DNA from: Bacteroidota bacterium
GTDB taxonomy: Bacteria; Bacteroidota; Ignavibacteria; Ignavibacteriales; Melioribacteraceae
Direction of reading: 5' to 3'
DNA length: 50,581 nucleotides
Assembly: GCA_021824635.1 (NCBI GenBank)
Contig: JAKAKD010000015.1
Location: 20,241 to 70,821 of the forward strand
The notes beneath the pieces were generated by a model. That model was not told the DNA's origin, did not search any database, and saw only the letters and a program-made list of their open reading frames with translations. Shown here piece after piece: positions 9,501 to 17,500 of this stretch. A program made the translations under genes and the position numbers. Each line of letters starts with the position of its first letter. Position 1 is the first letter of the stretch.

Positions 9501-9762
9501 GGTTGAAGAAGTCGAATGGCCTTCAAGCGGAAAGAGTCCTAACGCAGTAGATTTAATTAAATCTAATAAGATTGATTTAGTTATCAATATTCCCAAAAAT
9601 TTTCAACAAGATGAATTAACAAATGATTATTTAGTCCGGAGGACTGCAGTTGATTATAAAATTCCTCTCATAACAAACCGCCAGCTTGCTATGCGGCTTG
9701 CCGAAGCAATTGCAAATAAAGACCCGCTAAACCTTGAAGTAAAAAGCTGGGACGAATATTGA
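6574..9762 (+). CDS. carB: Carbamoyl-phosphate synthase large subunit
   Basis: 1062 residues, full length. It makes carbamoyl phosphate from bicarbonate, ATP and ammonia delivered by CarA. The two homologous halves are visible: [26 protein letters not shown] near residue 5 and [20 protein letters not shown] near residue 550, each followed by an ATP-grasp domain. The C-terminal allosteric (MGS-like) domain is present from about residue 930 ([11 protein letters not shown]). Start is GTG at 6574, sharing GTGA with the carA stop, so the two subunits are translationally coupled. Confidence 0.97.
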   Translation: [1062 protein letters not shown]

Positions 9763-9841
9763 GAAGCAGGCACCAACCGTTTCATCTGGTCTTAATTATT
9801 CTTATTTTATTATGAGAATATAAACTTAAAGCAGGTCCATT

Positions 9842-10246
9842 TTGACAGAAAATAAATCGAAACCGAGACTGCTGATTGTTGAAGATGATTTAGAAAATCA
9901 GAAATTCCTTAAAATCTTTTTAAGAAAAACATTTGAGATTGACATTTGCGATTCCGCCGAATCTTTTTATAAAAAGCTTAAAGAGATAGATTTTGATGTG
10001 ATCCTTATGGATATCTCTCTAAAGGGATCTAAAGACGGACTTCAATTAACAAAAGAACTTCGCAATGATCCTAAACTTTGCAATATACCAATCGTCATTC
10101 TTTCCGCTCATGCTTATCAAAAAGATAAAGACAACGCCTATAAAGCAGGTGTCGATATATTTATTACTAAACCAGTTCAAGGTCATATTCTTATTGATAG
10201 TCTTAGAAATGTGTTAGAACAAAAATCCGGTATTAAATTAGACTAA
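9842..10246 (+). CDS. Stand-alone response regulator receiver protein
   Basis: 134 residues made of one receiver domain and no output domain. The acidic pair is in LLIVEDDLENQ (Glu14-Asp15-Asp16), the phospho-acceptor is Asp57 in VILMDISLKG, the conserved Ser/Thr is in VILSAHA and the Lys is in ITKPVQG. Single-domain receivers pass phosphate in relays or act by protein contact. The start is TTG at 9842. It follows carB by about 80 bases and precedes an outer-membrane-like gene by 41 bases; its partner kinase is not obvious (the orphan kinase at 1704 is a distant possibility). Confidence 0.88.
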   Translation: MTENKSKPRLLIVEDDLENQKFLKIFLRKTFEIDICDSAESFYKKLKEIDFDVILMDISLKGSKDGLQLTKELRNDPKLCNIPIVILSAHAYQKDKDNAYKAGVDIFITKPVQGHILIDSLRNVLEQKSGIKLD

Positions 10247-10287
10247 TCTTTACTAATTCAATTTTCAACAAGAAGAAGGAGTTTATA

Positions 10288-11220
10288 ATGTTCCGAAAAA
10301 TATTTGTTGCAGCATCCCTTTTAATTCTTTTTACGAGCATTAATTTATTTGCACAGGAAAAAGATTCGACCGAAAGCAGATGGGATAATAACAAATGGTA
10401 CGACTGGAATAATTATGAATGGCTCGGTTGGGAATTTCACGGAAAACCTTTTATCGAAGTCAATTACGGATTTGGGCTAGCGCGGCATGATAAATTGACA
10501 AGCAAATTTGCCGATATTGGTTTAGCCGAGATCAAATTAGGTTACGCAACGCAGGAATCATACTACGAAGATAATATTATTGAATTTCACGACAAGTTTG
10601 CGTTTGGTTCAAGATTATCAAGTGATCTAAGATCCGTTTCAACGACTGCCGGAGTGATGAATTCCGACATGTGGAGATTTGGTTTTGCAAACCGAAGCGG
10701 TTATGGTTATAGGATTAACAAAATATCCATTTTACCTTATCACGGCAGTGGATTTGCTTGGTCGCGACTGGACATGAGAGATTATCCGGCGAAATTTTAT
10801 TTAATTACAAAACCGCCAATGATGATTGACGATGCTGTCAGAGATACAGATATTTTAAATCGCTTTCATGATGCAATTAGATTTGGAACACTTTCCGAAG
10901 CAGGCGTAAGAGTTGAGTTCGATTCATTTGCTTCTCTTGATCTTGGTTATGAAACCGCTGTAATTTTTCCGCGGTATCTATTTTGGAAACATGCCGGAAG
11001 TTTACTTATTGAAGAAGGGGCAATGGGATTGTTAAATCATTTTATTGATGAGGTTGGCGATTCATCCCCTCTTTCTCTACCCATTGTAAATTTCTTTTTG
11101 AAGAATGGATTATCATACGCATTCTATTCCTTGAAGAAGGGAAACATGAATTGGCCGTTCACTACGGAAGCGCCATTAACATACGAGACTTTTAAGATTG
11201 GTTTAACATTTACATTTTAA
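10288..11220 (+). CDS. Uncharacterised outer-membrane-like beta-barrel protein
   Basis: 310 residues that I cannot place in a named family. A cleavable signal peptide is clear (MFRKIFVAASLLILFTSINLFAQ, cleavage after about residue 22). The mature part is rich in aromatic residues and alternating short strands with Gly/Asn/Asp turns, and the chain ends in TYETFKIGLTFTF with a terminal Phe, the C-terminal signature of outer-membrane barrels. Near the N-terminus of the mature chain is a Trp/Asn-rich stretch (RWDNNKWYDWNNYEWLGWEF). ATG at 10288 follows a strong AAGGAG. A terminator-like hairpin follows at 11230-11259. Confidence 0.7.
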   Translation: MFRKIFVAASLLILFTSINLFAQEKDSTESRWDNNKWYDWNNYEWLGWEFHGKPFIEVNYGFGLARHDKLTSKFADIGLAEIKLGYATQESYYEDNIIEFHDKFAFGSRLSSDLRSVSTTAGVMNSDMWRFGFANRSGYGYRINKISILPYHGSGFAWSRLDMRDYPAKFYLITKPPMMIDDAVRDTDILNRFHDAIRFGTLSEAGVRVEFDSFASLDLGYETAVIFPRYLFWKHAGSLLIEEGAMGLLNHFIDEVGDSSPLSLPIVNFFLKNGLSYAFYSLKKGNMNWPFTTEAPLTYETFKIGLTFTF

Positions 11221-11229
11221 TTTGGTTTT

Positions 11230-11259
11230 GTGAAGCAATCTCACTGGAGATTGCTTCAC
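11230..11259. terminator. Hairpin between convergent genes
   Basis: GTGAAGCAATCTC (11230-11242) pairs perfectly with 11247-11259 around a 4-base loop. It lies between the stops of the barrel-like protein and the glycosidase. There is no clear T-run on either side, so termination strength is uncertain. Confidence 0.55.
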
Positions 11260-11267
11260 TGCAAATG

Positions 11268-12746
11268 TTAAAAAGAAAATATATGTGACTGATACGGTTT
11301 GAGTTCTATATAAAGACCCGCGTGATATGCTTCTTCTGCTGACCGTGCATAAGTTTGATCATTCAGCAAATCTGCAATAATAAATTCTTCTTGAAACCCT
11401 CTTAAATCCAGTTTGATACGGCACGTTGAAATTACGGCAGAATAATTAATTACAACAATGATCTTTTCGTTGTGCCAGGTCCATTCCCACGCAAGAATAT
11501 TTTTAAATGTTGTGTTCGTTTCCCAAGAACAAATCGGTTCAAGTAAAGTCCACTTACCATTTTTAAATATCTCGCGCGATGTAATTGAGAGAAGCTTATT
11601 ATAAAATTCCGGAATACCTTCAACCGTAGGTTCATTCTGTTCGCGTCCGAGTTGAACGGGAAGTTTTATTTTTTTCCCCTCAAACTGTCCATCGTAATAA
11701 AAACGCATTCCCTGAACTGTACTTATTATCACCGCCGCCGCTTTTGATTTTTCTTTTCCCAAAACCGACATAGCTCTTTCTTCGTCGTGATTTTCTATGA
11801 ACCGCAATGATTTTTTTTGATAATCATGCTCAGCAAGAAGATGCTCTCTAATTTCATTCGTGGTTGCAGATTTTAAACGGTCTGTTAAATTTTTATCATA
11901 TGTATAATCAAATCCCAATTGTTGAAGGTCCCATTCTAAGTTCCAATATGTTTCAGCTATAAAAATAAAATCCGAGCGTTTATTTTTCACTTTAGAAATT
12001 GCATCTGTCCAAAATTCGGTATTAGGTTTTTCATAACCATTTTTTTCCAGAACACCGCTCCAAGTATTCATGAATACATTATTGTAAACCAACATTGACA
12101 TATCGCAACGTACACCATCACAAACTTTGGTCAATTCAAGTAATGTTTTGGTAAGAAAGTCTCTTGCGTGTTGATCAAAAATATTTACCTGCACAGTATC
12201 CTGCCAAGCCGGAAAAAATGGATCCCTTCCATGAGCAAAAAACTTTTGTTCGCCGGAAAATGGCTGATAAAAAGTGTAAGGATCGTTTTCATACTGTTCT
12301 TTATCAACGGATAGAAAAATTTCCGGCTGAGTTTTTATCAAGGGGCTTTCTGCGCTGAAATGATTGGGAACAAAATCTAATATTAATTTCATCCCCTTTT
12401 TATTAAGCTGGGATTTTAATTCAAGCAAGGACCGTTTAAGCCCAAGTAAAGGATTGATCTTGTATTCTGCAATTGCAAAAGGAGAGCCGACTACATCTTT
12501 GGGTTCCCAATCTTTTAGAGCACGTTTATAACTTTTTACAAGACCTTCTTCAAAACAATATTTCTCAATTACGGAATCGCAAAGCTTCCACACTCCCATA
12601 AGCCAGATATAGTCAAATCCCTTTTTACTAAAATCATCCCAATAAGAGTTTGGAACGTCTGCGAGAGTTAACTTTTGTTTTCCTTGACCGAACCGCTTCA
12701 GCCAGACGCGCGTATTAATTTCGTAAATAGATGGGTTGTTAACCAT
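11268..12746 (-). CDS. GH13 alpha-amylase-family glycosidase
   Basis: About 492 residues. A (beta/alpha)8 amylase domain begins almost at once (SIYEINTRVWL) and has no signal peptide, so it is probably cytoplasmic. Family residues are visible: FVPNH near residue 125, the nucleophile Asp215 in DGVRCDMSM, the acid/base Glu265 in FIAETYW, and the transition-state Asp321 in FIENHDEERA. The C-terminal 80 residues form a beta domain. Likely substrates are alpha-glucans, but the subfamily (hydrolase or transferase) cannot be fixed. ATG 12746 follows the dnaG stop by 2 bases; an overlapping TTG at 12752 is the alternative start. Confidence 0.85.
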   Translation of the reverse strand: MVNNPSIYEINTRVWLKRFGQGKQKLTLADVPNSYWDDFSKKGFDYIWLMGVWKLCDSVIEKYCFEEGLVKSYKRALKDWEPKDVVGSPFAIAEYKINPLLGLKRSLLELKSQLNKKGMKLILDFVPNHFSAESPLIKTQPEIFLSVDKEQYENDPYTFYQPFSGEQKFFAHGRDPFFPAWQDTVQVNIFDQHARDFLTKTLLELTKVCDGVRCDMSMLVYNNVFMNTWSGVLEKNGYEKPNTEFWTDAISKVKNKRSDFIFIAETYWNLEWDLQQLGFDYTYDKNLTDRLKSATTNEIREHLLAEHDYQKKSLRFIENHDEERAMSVLGKEKSKAAAVIISTVQGMRFYYDGQFEGKKIKLPVQLGREQNEPTVEGIPEFYNKLLSITSREIFKNGKWTLLEPICSWETNTTFKNILAWEWTWHNEKIIVVINYSAVISTCRIKLDLRGFQEEFIIADLLNDQTYARSAEEAYHAGLYIELKPYQSHIFSF

Positions 12747-12748
12747 TC

Positions 12749-14629
12749 TCAATCAAAATTATTTTTGGGTTTCGATTCCAGTAAAGATTTTTTTTCTTCG
12801 TAAAGTTCTTTGTTACGTTTCATCATTTCAAGATGAAGCCGTTCGTCTTTTGAATCACTTATAAACTGATTGTTTAGTTTTACTTGGAGGTCAATCTGAT
12901 AAAGAAGAAAATTCCTAACTGTTTCTTTCGCATGTTCTAATGTATCTTTTTCGATTTTACCGTTAAACGAAAATTCATCCCACTTTTTACTTATTGTTTC
13001 ATCCGACAAAGTTAAATCTAAAATAAATTCGCGCAAATTCTCGTCCGGGATTTTATCTATCAAATAAGCAGGAGAAATTTTCTGTTCATCAAAGCCGGCA
13101 TGAACAATCTCCGCAAGTTTTCTGAGTGTGTGATTAGAAAAATTTTCCAGCGACAAGTTATCAAGAATGTGCGATATAACAGGCTCATCGCCGCTATAAA
13201 GCAAACGAACCAATTCTTTTTCGTAAGGATTCTCATTCCCGGTTTTTGTTGAAAGTGCCAACTGTTCTGAAGATTGCTGTGCCGTTATTCTTTGTTCGGG
13301 ATGATAACCGACCGGATTATTTCTCTCTGTTTGTTGATTGAGAAATATGTTGAGTTCCGATTCAATCAACTTTTCGCGCAGATTAAATCTCTTTGCAATT
13401 GTTTTCATCAATAAATTGCGTTTTAATTCATCGCTAACAAGCGCTAAGGTTTTAACAAGCTCACGGATTGCTTTCGTCATATCAGCCGAGTCTTCAAACA
13501 ATCCTTGCTCTTCGAATTGTGCGGTCTGATATTCTAAGAAATTTTTTGCTCGTGTGACTTCTTCATCAAACTTTTCCTTACCAAATTTAATTATGAACGA
13601 ATCGGGGTCTTCACCTTTGGGAAGCGCAATAACTTTAACCTCAAAATCTTGCTTGAGCAAAATTTCTATACTTCGAAGCGATGCTTTTTGTCCCGCCGGA
13701 TCGGCATCAAAAAGAATAATTATATTTTTTGTAAAGCGTGAAAGTAATTGCACCTGTTCTTCTGTTAGCGATGTTCCCGAAGAAGCAACTACGTTTTTCA
13801 CTCCGGCTTGAAATAGTGAGATCAAATCCATGTAACCTTCAACAAGAATAGCGCGGTCAAGTTTTCTGATATCGTCTTTCGAGTGAAACAATCCGTATAG
13901 CGAACGCCGCTTAGAATAAATCTGCGATTCCGGTGAGTTGAGATACTTAGCGGCATTTTCTTGATTTTCCAAAACTCTGCCGCCAAATGCAATCACTCTC
14001 CCGTTAGGAGAAAAGATAGGAAAGATCACCCGCCCACGGTATTTATCGTAATACTCGCCCTTATCATTTATATCAATTAGTCCAAGTGTCTTTGCTTTTG
14101 TAAGATCAACTTTATTTTCTTTTGCGTGAGATAAAAAATTATCCCAGCCATAAGGAGCGTAACCAATTCCAAAAATTTTTTGAGTTTGCGGTTTGATGTT
14201 TCTTCGTTTCAAATATTCACGGGCTTGTTCACCATCGTTGCTCTTTAGAAGATTATCCGAAAAGAAACGTGCAGCAAGAACATTTAGCTCGTACAATTCC
14301 TCTAATTCATTCTGTTGTGCGTCAGATTGGGTGTTTTCTACTTCTATTTTGATTCCGAGATGATCTGCAATCTCTTCAACAGCTTCAACAAAAGAAATGT
14401 TTTTGAATTCCATCAAAAATTTAAAAACATTTCCTCCGGCACCGCATCCGAAACAATGATAGATCTGTTTATCATCACTTACTGTGAACGATGGGGTCTT
14501 TTCTTGATGAAACGGACAGAGCCCGATAAAATTTTTACCGCGTTTCTTCAAATGAACGTGTGCCGAGACAATATCTACAATATCGGCGGCGTTTCTTATC
14601 TCTTCAATTTTATGTTCTGGAATGCGCAT
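12749..14629 (-). CDS. dnaG: DNA primase
   Basis: 626 residues. It makes RNA primers at the replication fork. The N-terminal CHC2 zinc ribbon uses Cys38, His41, Cys59 and Cys62 (LCPFHQEKTPSF, HCFGCGAGG). The RNA polymerase core includes FPIFSPNGRVIAFGGRVL, and the TOPRIM part has ILVEGYMDLISLFQAG and ILFDADPAGQKA. The C-terminal region (about 450-620) is the helicase-binding part and is Glu/Lys rich. ATG at 14629. A good promoter candidate lies 50-80 bases upstream. The glycosidase gene follows with essentially no gap. Confidence 0.97.
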   Translation of the reverse strand: MRIPEHKIEEIRNAADIVDIVSAHVHLKKRGKNFIGLCPFHQEKTPSFTVSDDKQIYHCFGCGAGGNVFKFLMEFKNISFVEAVEEIADHLGIKIEVENTQSDAQQNELEELYELNVLAARFFSDNLLKSNDGEQAREYLKRRNIKPQTQKIFGIGYAPYGWDNFLSHAKENKVDLTKAKTLGLIDINDKGEYYDKYRGRVIFPIFSPNGRVIAFGGRVLENQENAAKYLNSPESQIYSKRRSLYGLFHSKDDIRKLDRAILVEGYMDLISLFQAGVKNVVASSGTSLTEEQVQLLSRFTKNIIILFDADPAGQKASLRSIEILLKQDFEVKVIALPKGEDPDSFIIKFGKEKFDEEVTRAKNFLEYQTAQFEEQGLFEDSADMTKAIRELVKTLALVSDELKRNLLMKTIAKRFNLREKLIESELNIFLNQQTERNNPVGYHPEQRITAQQSSEQLALSTKTGNENPYEKELVRLLYSGDEPVISHILDNLSLENFSNHTLRKLAEIVHAGFDEQKISPAYLIDKIPDENLREFILDLTLSDETISKKWDEFSFNGKIEKDTLEHAKETVRNFLLYQIDLQVKLNNQFISDSKDERLHLEMMKRNKELYEEKKSLLESKPKNNFD

Positions 14630-14678
14630 CTTTGCGAGTCTTTAAGCCTTTGTTTCTTCGTGGTGAACTTTACACAAA

Positions 14679-14709
14679 CGAAATTAGAAATTTATTTCAT
14701 TAAACCAAA
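14679..14709 (-). promoter_or_regulatory. Bacteroidota-type promoter candidate for dnaG
   Basis: On the minus strand TTTG (14709-14706), 19 bases, TAATTTCG (14686-14679), one mismatch to TTTG-N19-TAnnTTTG. It lies 50 bases before the dnaG start codon and would drive dnaG and the glycosidase gene. Confidence 0.5.
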
Positions 14710-14778
14710 CAATCCTCAAATTGCCCGTCTAACTTAATATTTGTATTTTGTTAATAGAATTCAAAAGAGAAAATATTT

Positions 14779-15294
14779 TTGATTAAGAAAAGCGTTCTGC
14801 TCATCATTCCGGCACAAAATTTCAACGAAGATGAATATCTTATAATAACAGATGCTCTTGAACGGGCTGATGTTAAAATATTCATTGCCTCTGACTCGAA
14901 TTTTCTTTGTCTCGGTTCAAACGGTTTGAAAGTAAAAAACGATGTTCAGCTTTATAATATTCACGAAAGTAATTTCAGCGGGATGATACTTATCGGCGGA
15001 AGCGGAATGCGGAATTACTGGAACAATAAGACAATTCAATCTATAGCCCAGAAGTTTGCAAAGAGTAAAAAACCGTTAGGTGCAATTTGCTGCGCACCGA
15101 TTATTCTGGCAAAAGCCGGAGTACTTACCGGAAGCGCAACATGCCATCCGGATGACAGACATGCACTGGAAAGCGAAGGGATTGACTACAAAAACGTCCC
15201 GGTGGATGTTCAAAAAAATATTGTTACTGCCCAAAACCCTTCTTCAACTCCTGAATTTGTGAAAGCATTTTTATATGAGCTTGCTAAAAGTTAA
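14779..15294 (+). CDS. DJ-1/PfpI family protein
   Basis: 171 residues covering one DJ-1/PfpI domain (KSVLLIIPAQNFNEDEYLIITDAL at the start). The nucleophile-elbow Cys104 sits in LGAICCAPIILAKAG; the next residue is Cys105 where proteases of the family have His. Glu near residue 17 in NEDEY matches the conserved acid of DJ-1. The region ATCHPDDRHALESEGIDY is typical of the DJ-1/ThiJ clade, which includes deglycase-like, chaperone and redox-sensor proteins; the exact activity cannot be assigned. Start is TTG at 14779 with no strong ribosome site. Single gene, followed by ispG after 84 bases. Confidence 0.85.
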   Translation: MIKKSVLLIIPAQNFNEDEYLIITDALERADVKIFIASDSNFLCLGSNGLKVKNDVQLYNIHESNFSGMILIGGSGMRNYWNNKTIQSIAQKFAKSKKPLGAICCAPIILAKAGVLTGSATCHPDDRHALESEGIDYKNVPVDVQKNIVTAQNPSSTPEFVKAFLYELAKS

Positions 15295-15378
15295 TTTTTC
15301 TTCAGAACCAATTTCCTATTCTAATTGTTTTATAAATAATAACGATTGTTATTACTGTTGATTTAGTTGAGATAGATT

Positions 15379-17331
15379 ATGATTGAAGAATACAAGAAAT
15401 ATTGTAATAGTTTGACACAGTACTCGCGTTATAAAACACGTGTGGTTTTTGTCGGCGAAGTTCCTCTCGGCGGCAACAATCCGATTCGTATTCAATCAAT
15501 GACCACAACCGACACAATGAACACAATCGCAACTGTTGAGCAATCGATACGAATGATTGAAGCGGGCTGCGAGTATGTTCGTATTACAGCACCAAGTATA
15601 AATGAGGCGCAAAATCTTCAGAACATCAAAGATGAATTGCGCAGGCGTGGCTACAAGACACCGCTTATTGCTGATATTCATTTCACACCAAACGCAGCAG
15701 AACTTGCCGCAAGAATTGTTGAAAAAGTTAGGGTTAATCCCGGCAACTATGCTGATAAGAAAAAATTTCAGAAGCTTGAATACACCGATTCGGAGTACAA
15801 CGCTGAGATTGAACGCATTCGAGAAAAATTTTCGCCGCTCGTAAAAATCTGCAAAGAATATGGAACCGCAATGCGCATCGGAACTAACCATGGTTCTTTA
15901 TCAGATCGAATAATGAGCCGTTACGGCGATACACCGCACGGAATGGTGGAATCCGCTTTAGAATTTTTGCGCATCTGCGAAGATTTGAATTACTACAATA
16001 TTGTTCTCTCTATGAAGTCCAGTAATCCTCAGGTAATGGTACACGCATACCGTTTGCTAATTCAGCGGATGGAGGCGGAAGGAATGAATTATCCGCTTCA
16101 TCTTGGAGTAACAGAGGCTGGCGATGGAGATGACGGAAGAATTAAATCCGCGGTTGGAATTGGATCACTGCTTGAAGACGGAATAGGTGATACAATTCGA
16201 GTTTCTCTGACTGAAGAACCTGAATATGAAGTTCCGGTTGCAATTTCTCTAGTGAACAGATACAATGGAAGAAAAAATCATGCACCAATAAATTCAATTA
16301 GCGAATCACCGAAAGATCCGTTTGTTTATTTGCGAAGAGAATCATTTGATACTGCCGATATTGGCGGAAATACTGTTCCCAAAGTTTTCGCCGATTTCAA
16401 AGAGACAGAAATTTTATCCCAAGAAGAATTAAAAATTGTTGGATATAATTACGATCCGGTTACTGATAAGTGGAAAATGAGCGATCAAGCGTGCGATCTT
16501 ATTTATGTTGCAAAACAAAATCTTCCCTTTGAAGCACCAACCAGCTTGAAAATAGTTTACGATTTTGAGAAGTGGAATTTACTCGAAGATAAGACAAAAG
16601 GATTTCCGCTCTTTTCTTCTTGCGAACAATTTAACAGCTCAACAAACAAATCTTTTATTCTGAATTTTATCGAACTGGATGCTCAATCAATTTTCAGCAG
16701 AAAGTTACTGAACGCGGCAAATGACGAGACTGTGGTTTTTATTTTAACGACAAATAATCTGCATGGAATGGCAGAACAGAGAAGAATATTCCTTGAACTA
16801 ATTGAACGAGGAATTAAAAATCCCGTAATCATTAAACGAACTTATGACAAAGTTGATGAAGACGAATTCCGTTTATATTCATCAACAGATTGTGGTGCTT
16901 TGCTAATAGATGGTTTCGGAGATGGAATCTGGCTAGCCGGGAAAGACAAATCCGGGCAAAGTTTCGATCTCTCGTTTATCAACCGGACATGTTTCGGAAT
17001 TCTTCAAGCGGCTAGGACGCGTATTTCCAAAACAGAATATATTGCTTGTCCTTCTTGCGGAAGAACTTTATTCGATCTTGTTGAAGTCACAAATAAAATC
17101 CGCAAACGAACCGAACATCTGAAAGGTGTAAAAATTGCAATTATGGGGTGTATTGTTAATGGTCCGGGCGAGATGGCTGACGCAGATTTCGGTTATGTCG
17201 GCTCCGGTCCCGGGAAAATCACCCTATACCGTGGGAAGGAAGTTATACGCAGAAATGTAGATTCTGATAACGCAGTAGAAGAATTAATTGAGATTATACG
17301 CGAAAATGGCTCTTGGGTTCAACCTACGTAA
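15379..17331 (+). CDS. ispG: 4-hydroxy-3-methylbut-2-enyl-diphosphate synthase, long form
   Basis: 650 residues. It catalyses the penultimate step of the MEP isoprenoid pathway with a [4Fe-4S] cluster. The TIM-barrel part (about 15-290) has GNNPIRIQSMTTTDT and NPGNYADKKK; a roughly 260-residue insertion separates it from the C-terminal cluster domain, where Cys557 and Cys560 (CPSCGRTLFD) and Cys591 (GCIVNGPGEM) are the ligands. Short IspG is about 370 residues; this insertion form is typical of Bacteroidetes, Chlorobi, Chlamydiae and plants, which supports the lineage guess. ATG at 15379. A hairpin terminator follows at 17462. Confidence 0.96.
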   Translation: MIEEYKKYCNSLTQYSRYKTRVVFVGEVPLGGNNPIRIQSMTTTDTMNTIATVEQSIRMIEAGCEYVRITAPSINEAQNLQNIKDELRRRGYKTPLIADIHFTPNAAELAARIVEKVRVNPGNYADKKKFQKLEYTDSEYNAEIERIREKFSPLVKICKEYGTAMRIGTNHGSLSDRIMSRYGDTPHGMVESALEFLRICEDLNYYNIVLSMKSSNPQVMVHAYRLLIQRMEAEGMNYPLHLGVTEAGDGDDGRIKSAVGIGSLLEDGIGDTIRVSLTEEPEYEVPVAISLVNRYNGRKNHAPINSISESPKDPFVYLRRESFDTADIGGNTVPKVFADFKETEILSQEELKIVGYNYDPVTDKWKMSDQACDLIYVAKQNLPFEAPTSLKIVYDFEKWNLLEDKTKGFPLFSSCEQFNSSTNKSFILNFIELDAQSIFSRKLLNAANDETVVFILTTNNLHGMAEQRRIFLELIERGIKNPVIIKRTYDKVDEDEFRLYSSTDCGALLIDGFGDGIWLAGKDKSGQSFDLSFINRTCFGILQAARTRISKTEYIACPSCGRTLFDLVEVTNKIRKRTEHLKGVKIAIMGCIVNGPGEMADADFGYVGSGPGKITLYRGKEVIRRNVDSDNAVEELIEIIRENGSWVQPT

Positions 17332-17348
17332 ATTTAATTATTGCTGGA

Positions 17349-17381
17349 TTTGAATATGAATTGTGATTATGGTATATTTTG
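17349..17381 (+). promoter_or_regulatory. Weak promoter candidate upstream of Nif3-like gene
   Basis: TTTG (17349-17352), 20 bases, then TATATTTTG (17373-17381), close to TAnnTTTG but one base longer. It could drive a short transcript ending at the hairpin at 17462-17498, or the Nif3-like gene by read-through. Confidence 0.3.
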
Positions 17382-17461
17382 GCACGACTTATGAGAAAAT
17401 TTTTAATAAAATTAGCCAGAAGAAAAACTACAGAACTTACAAATAGAAGTTTCTGAATACC

Positions 17462-17498
17462 AAATGCACTCCTAATAAACGGAGTGCATTTTTTTTAT
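17462..17498 (+). terminator. Intrinsic terminator directly before a start codon
   Basis: AAATGCACTCC (17462-17472) pairs with GGAGTGCATTT around an 8-base loop and continues into a run of T. It ends only a few bases before the ATG at 17501. It probably ends ispG or a short RNA, and it occupies the place where a ribosome site for the next gene would be. Confidence 0.8.
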
Positions 17499-17500
17499 AT

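Noticed and set aside
10288..11220. Assignment of the barrel-like protein to a named porin family
   Set aside because: Only general signs (signal peptide, terminal Phe, aromatic strands) are visible; no family motif is recognised.
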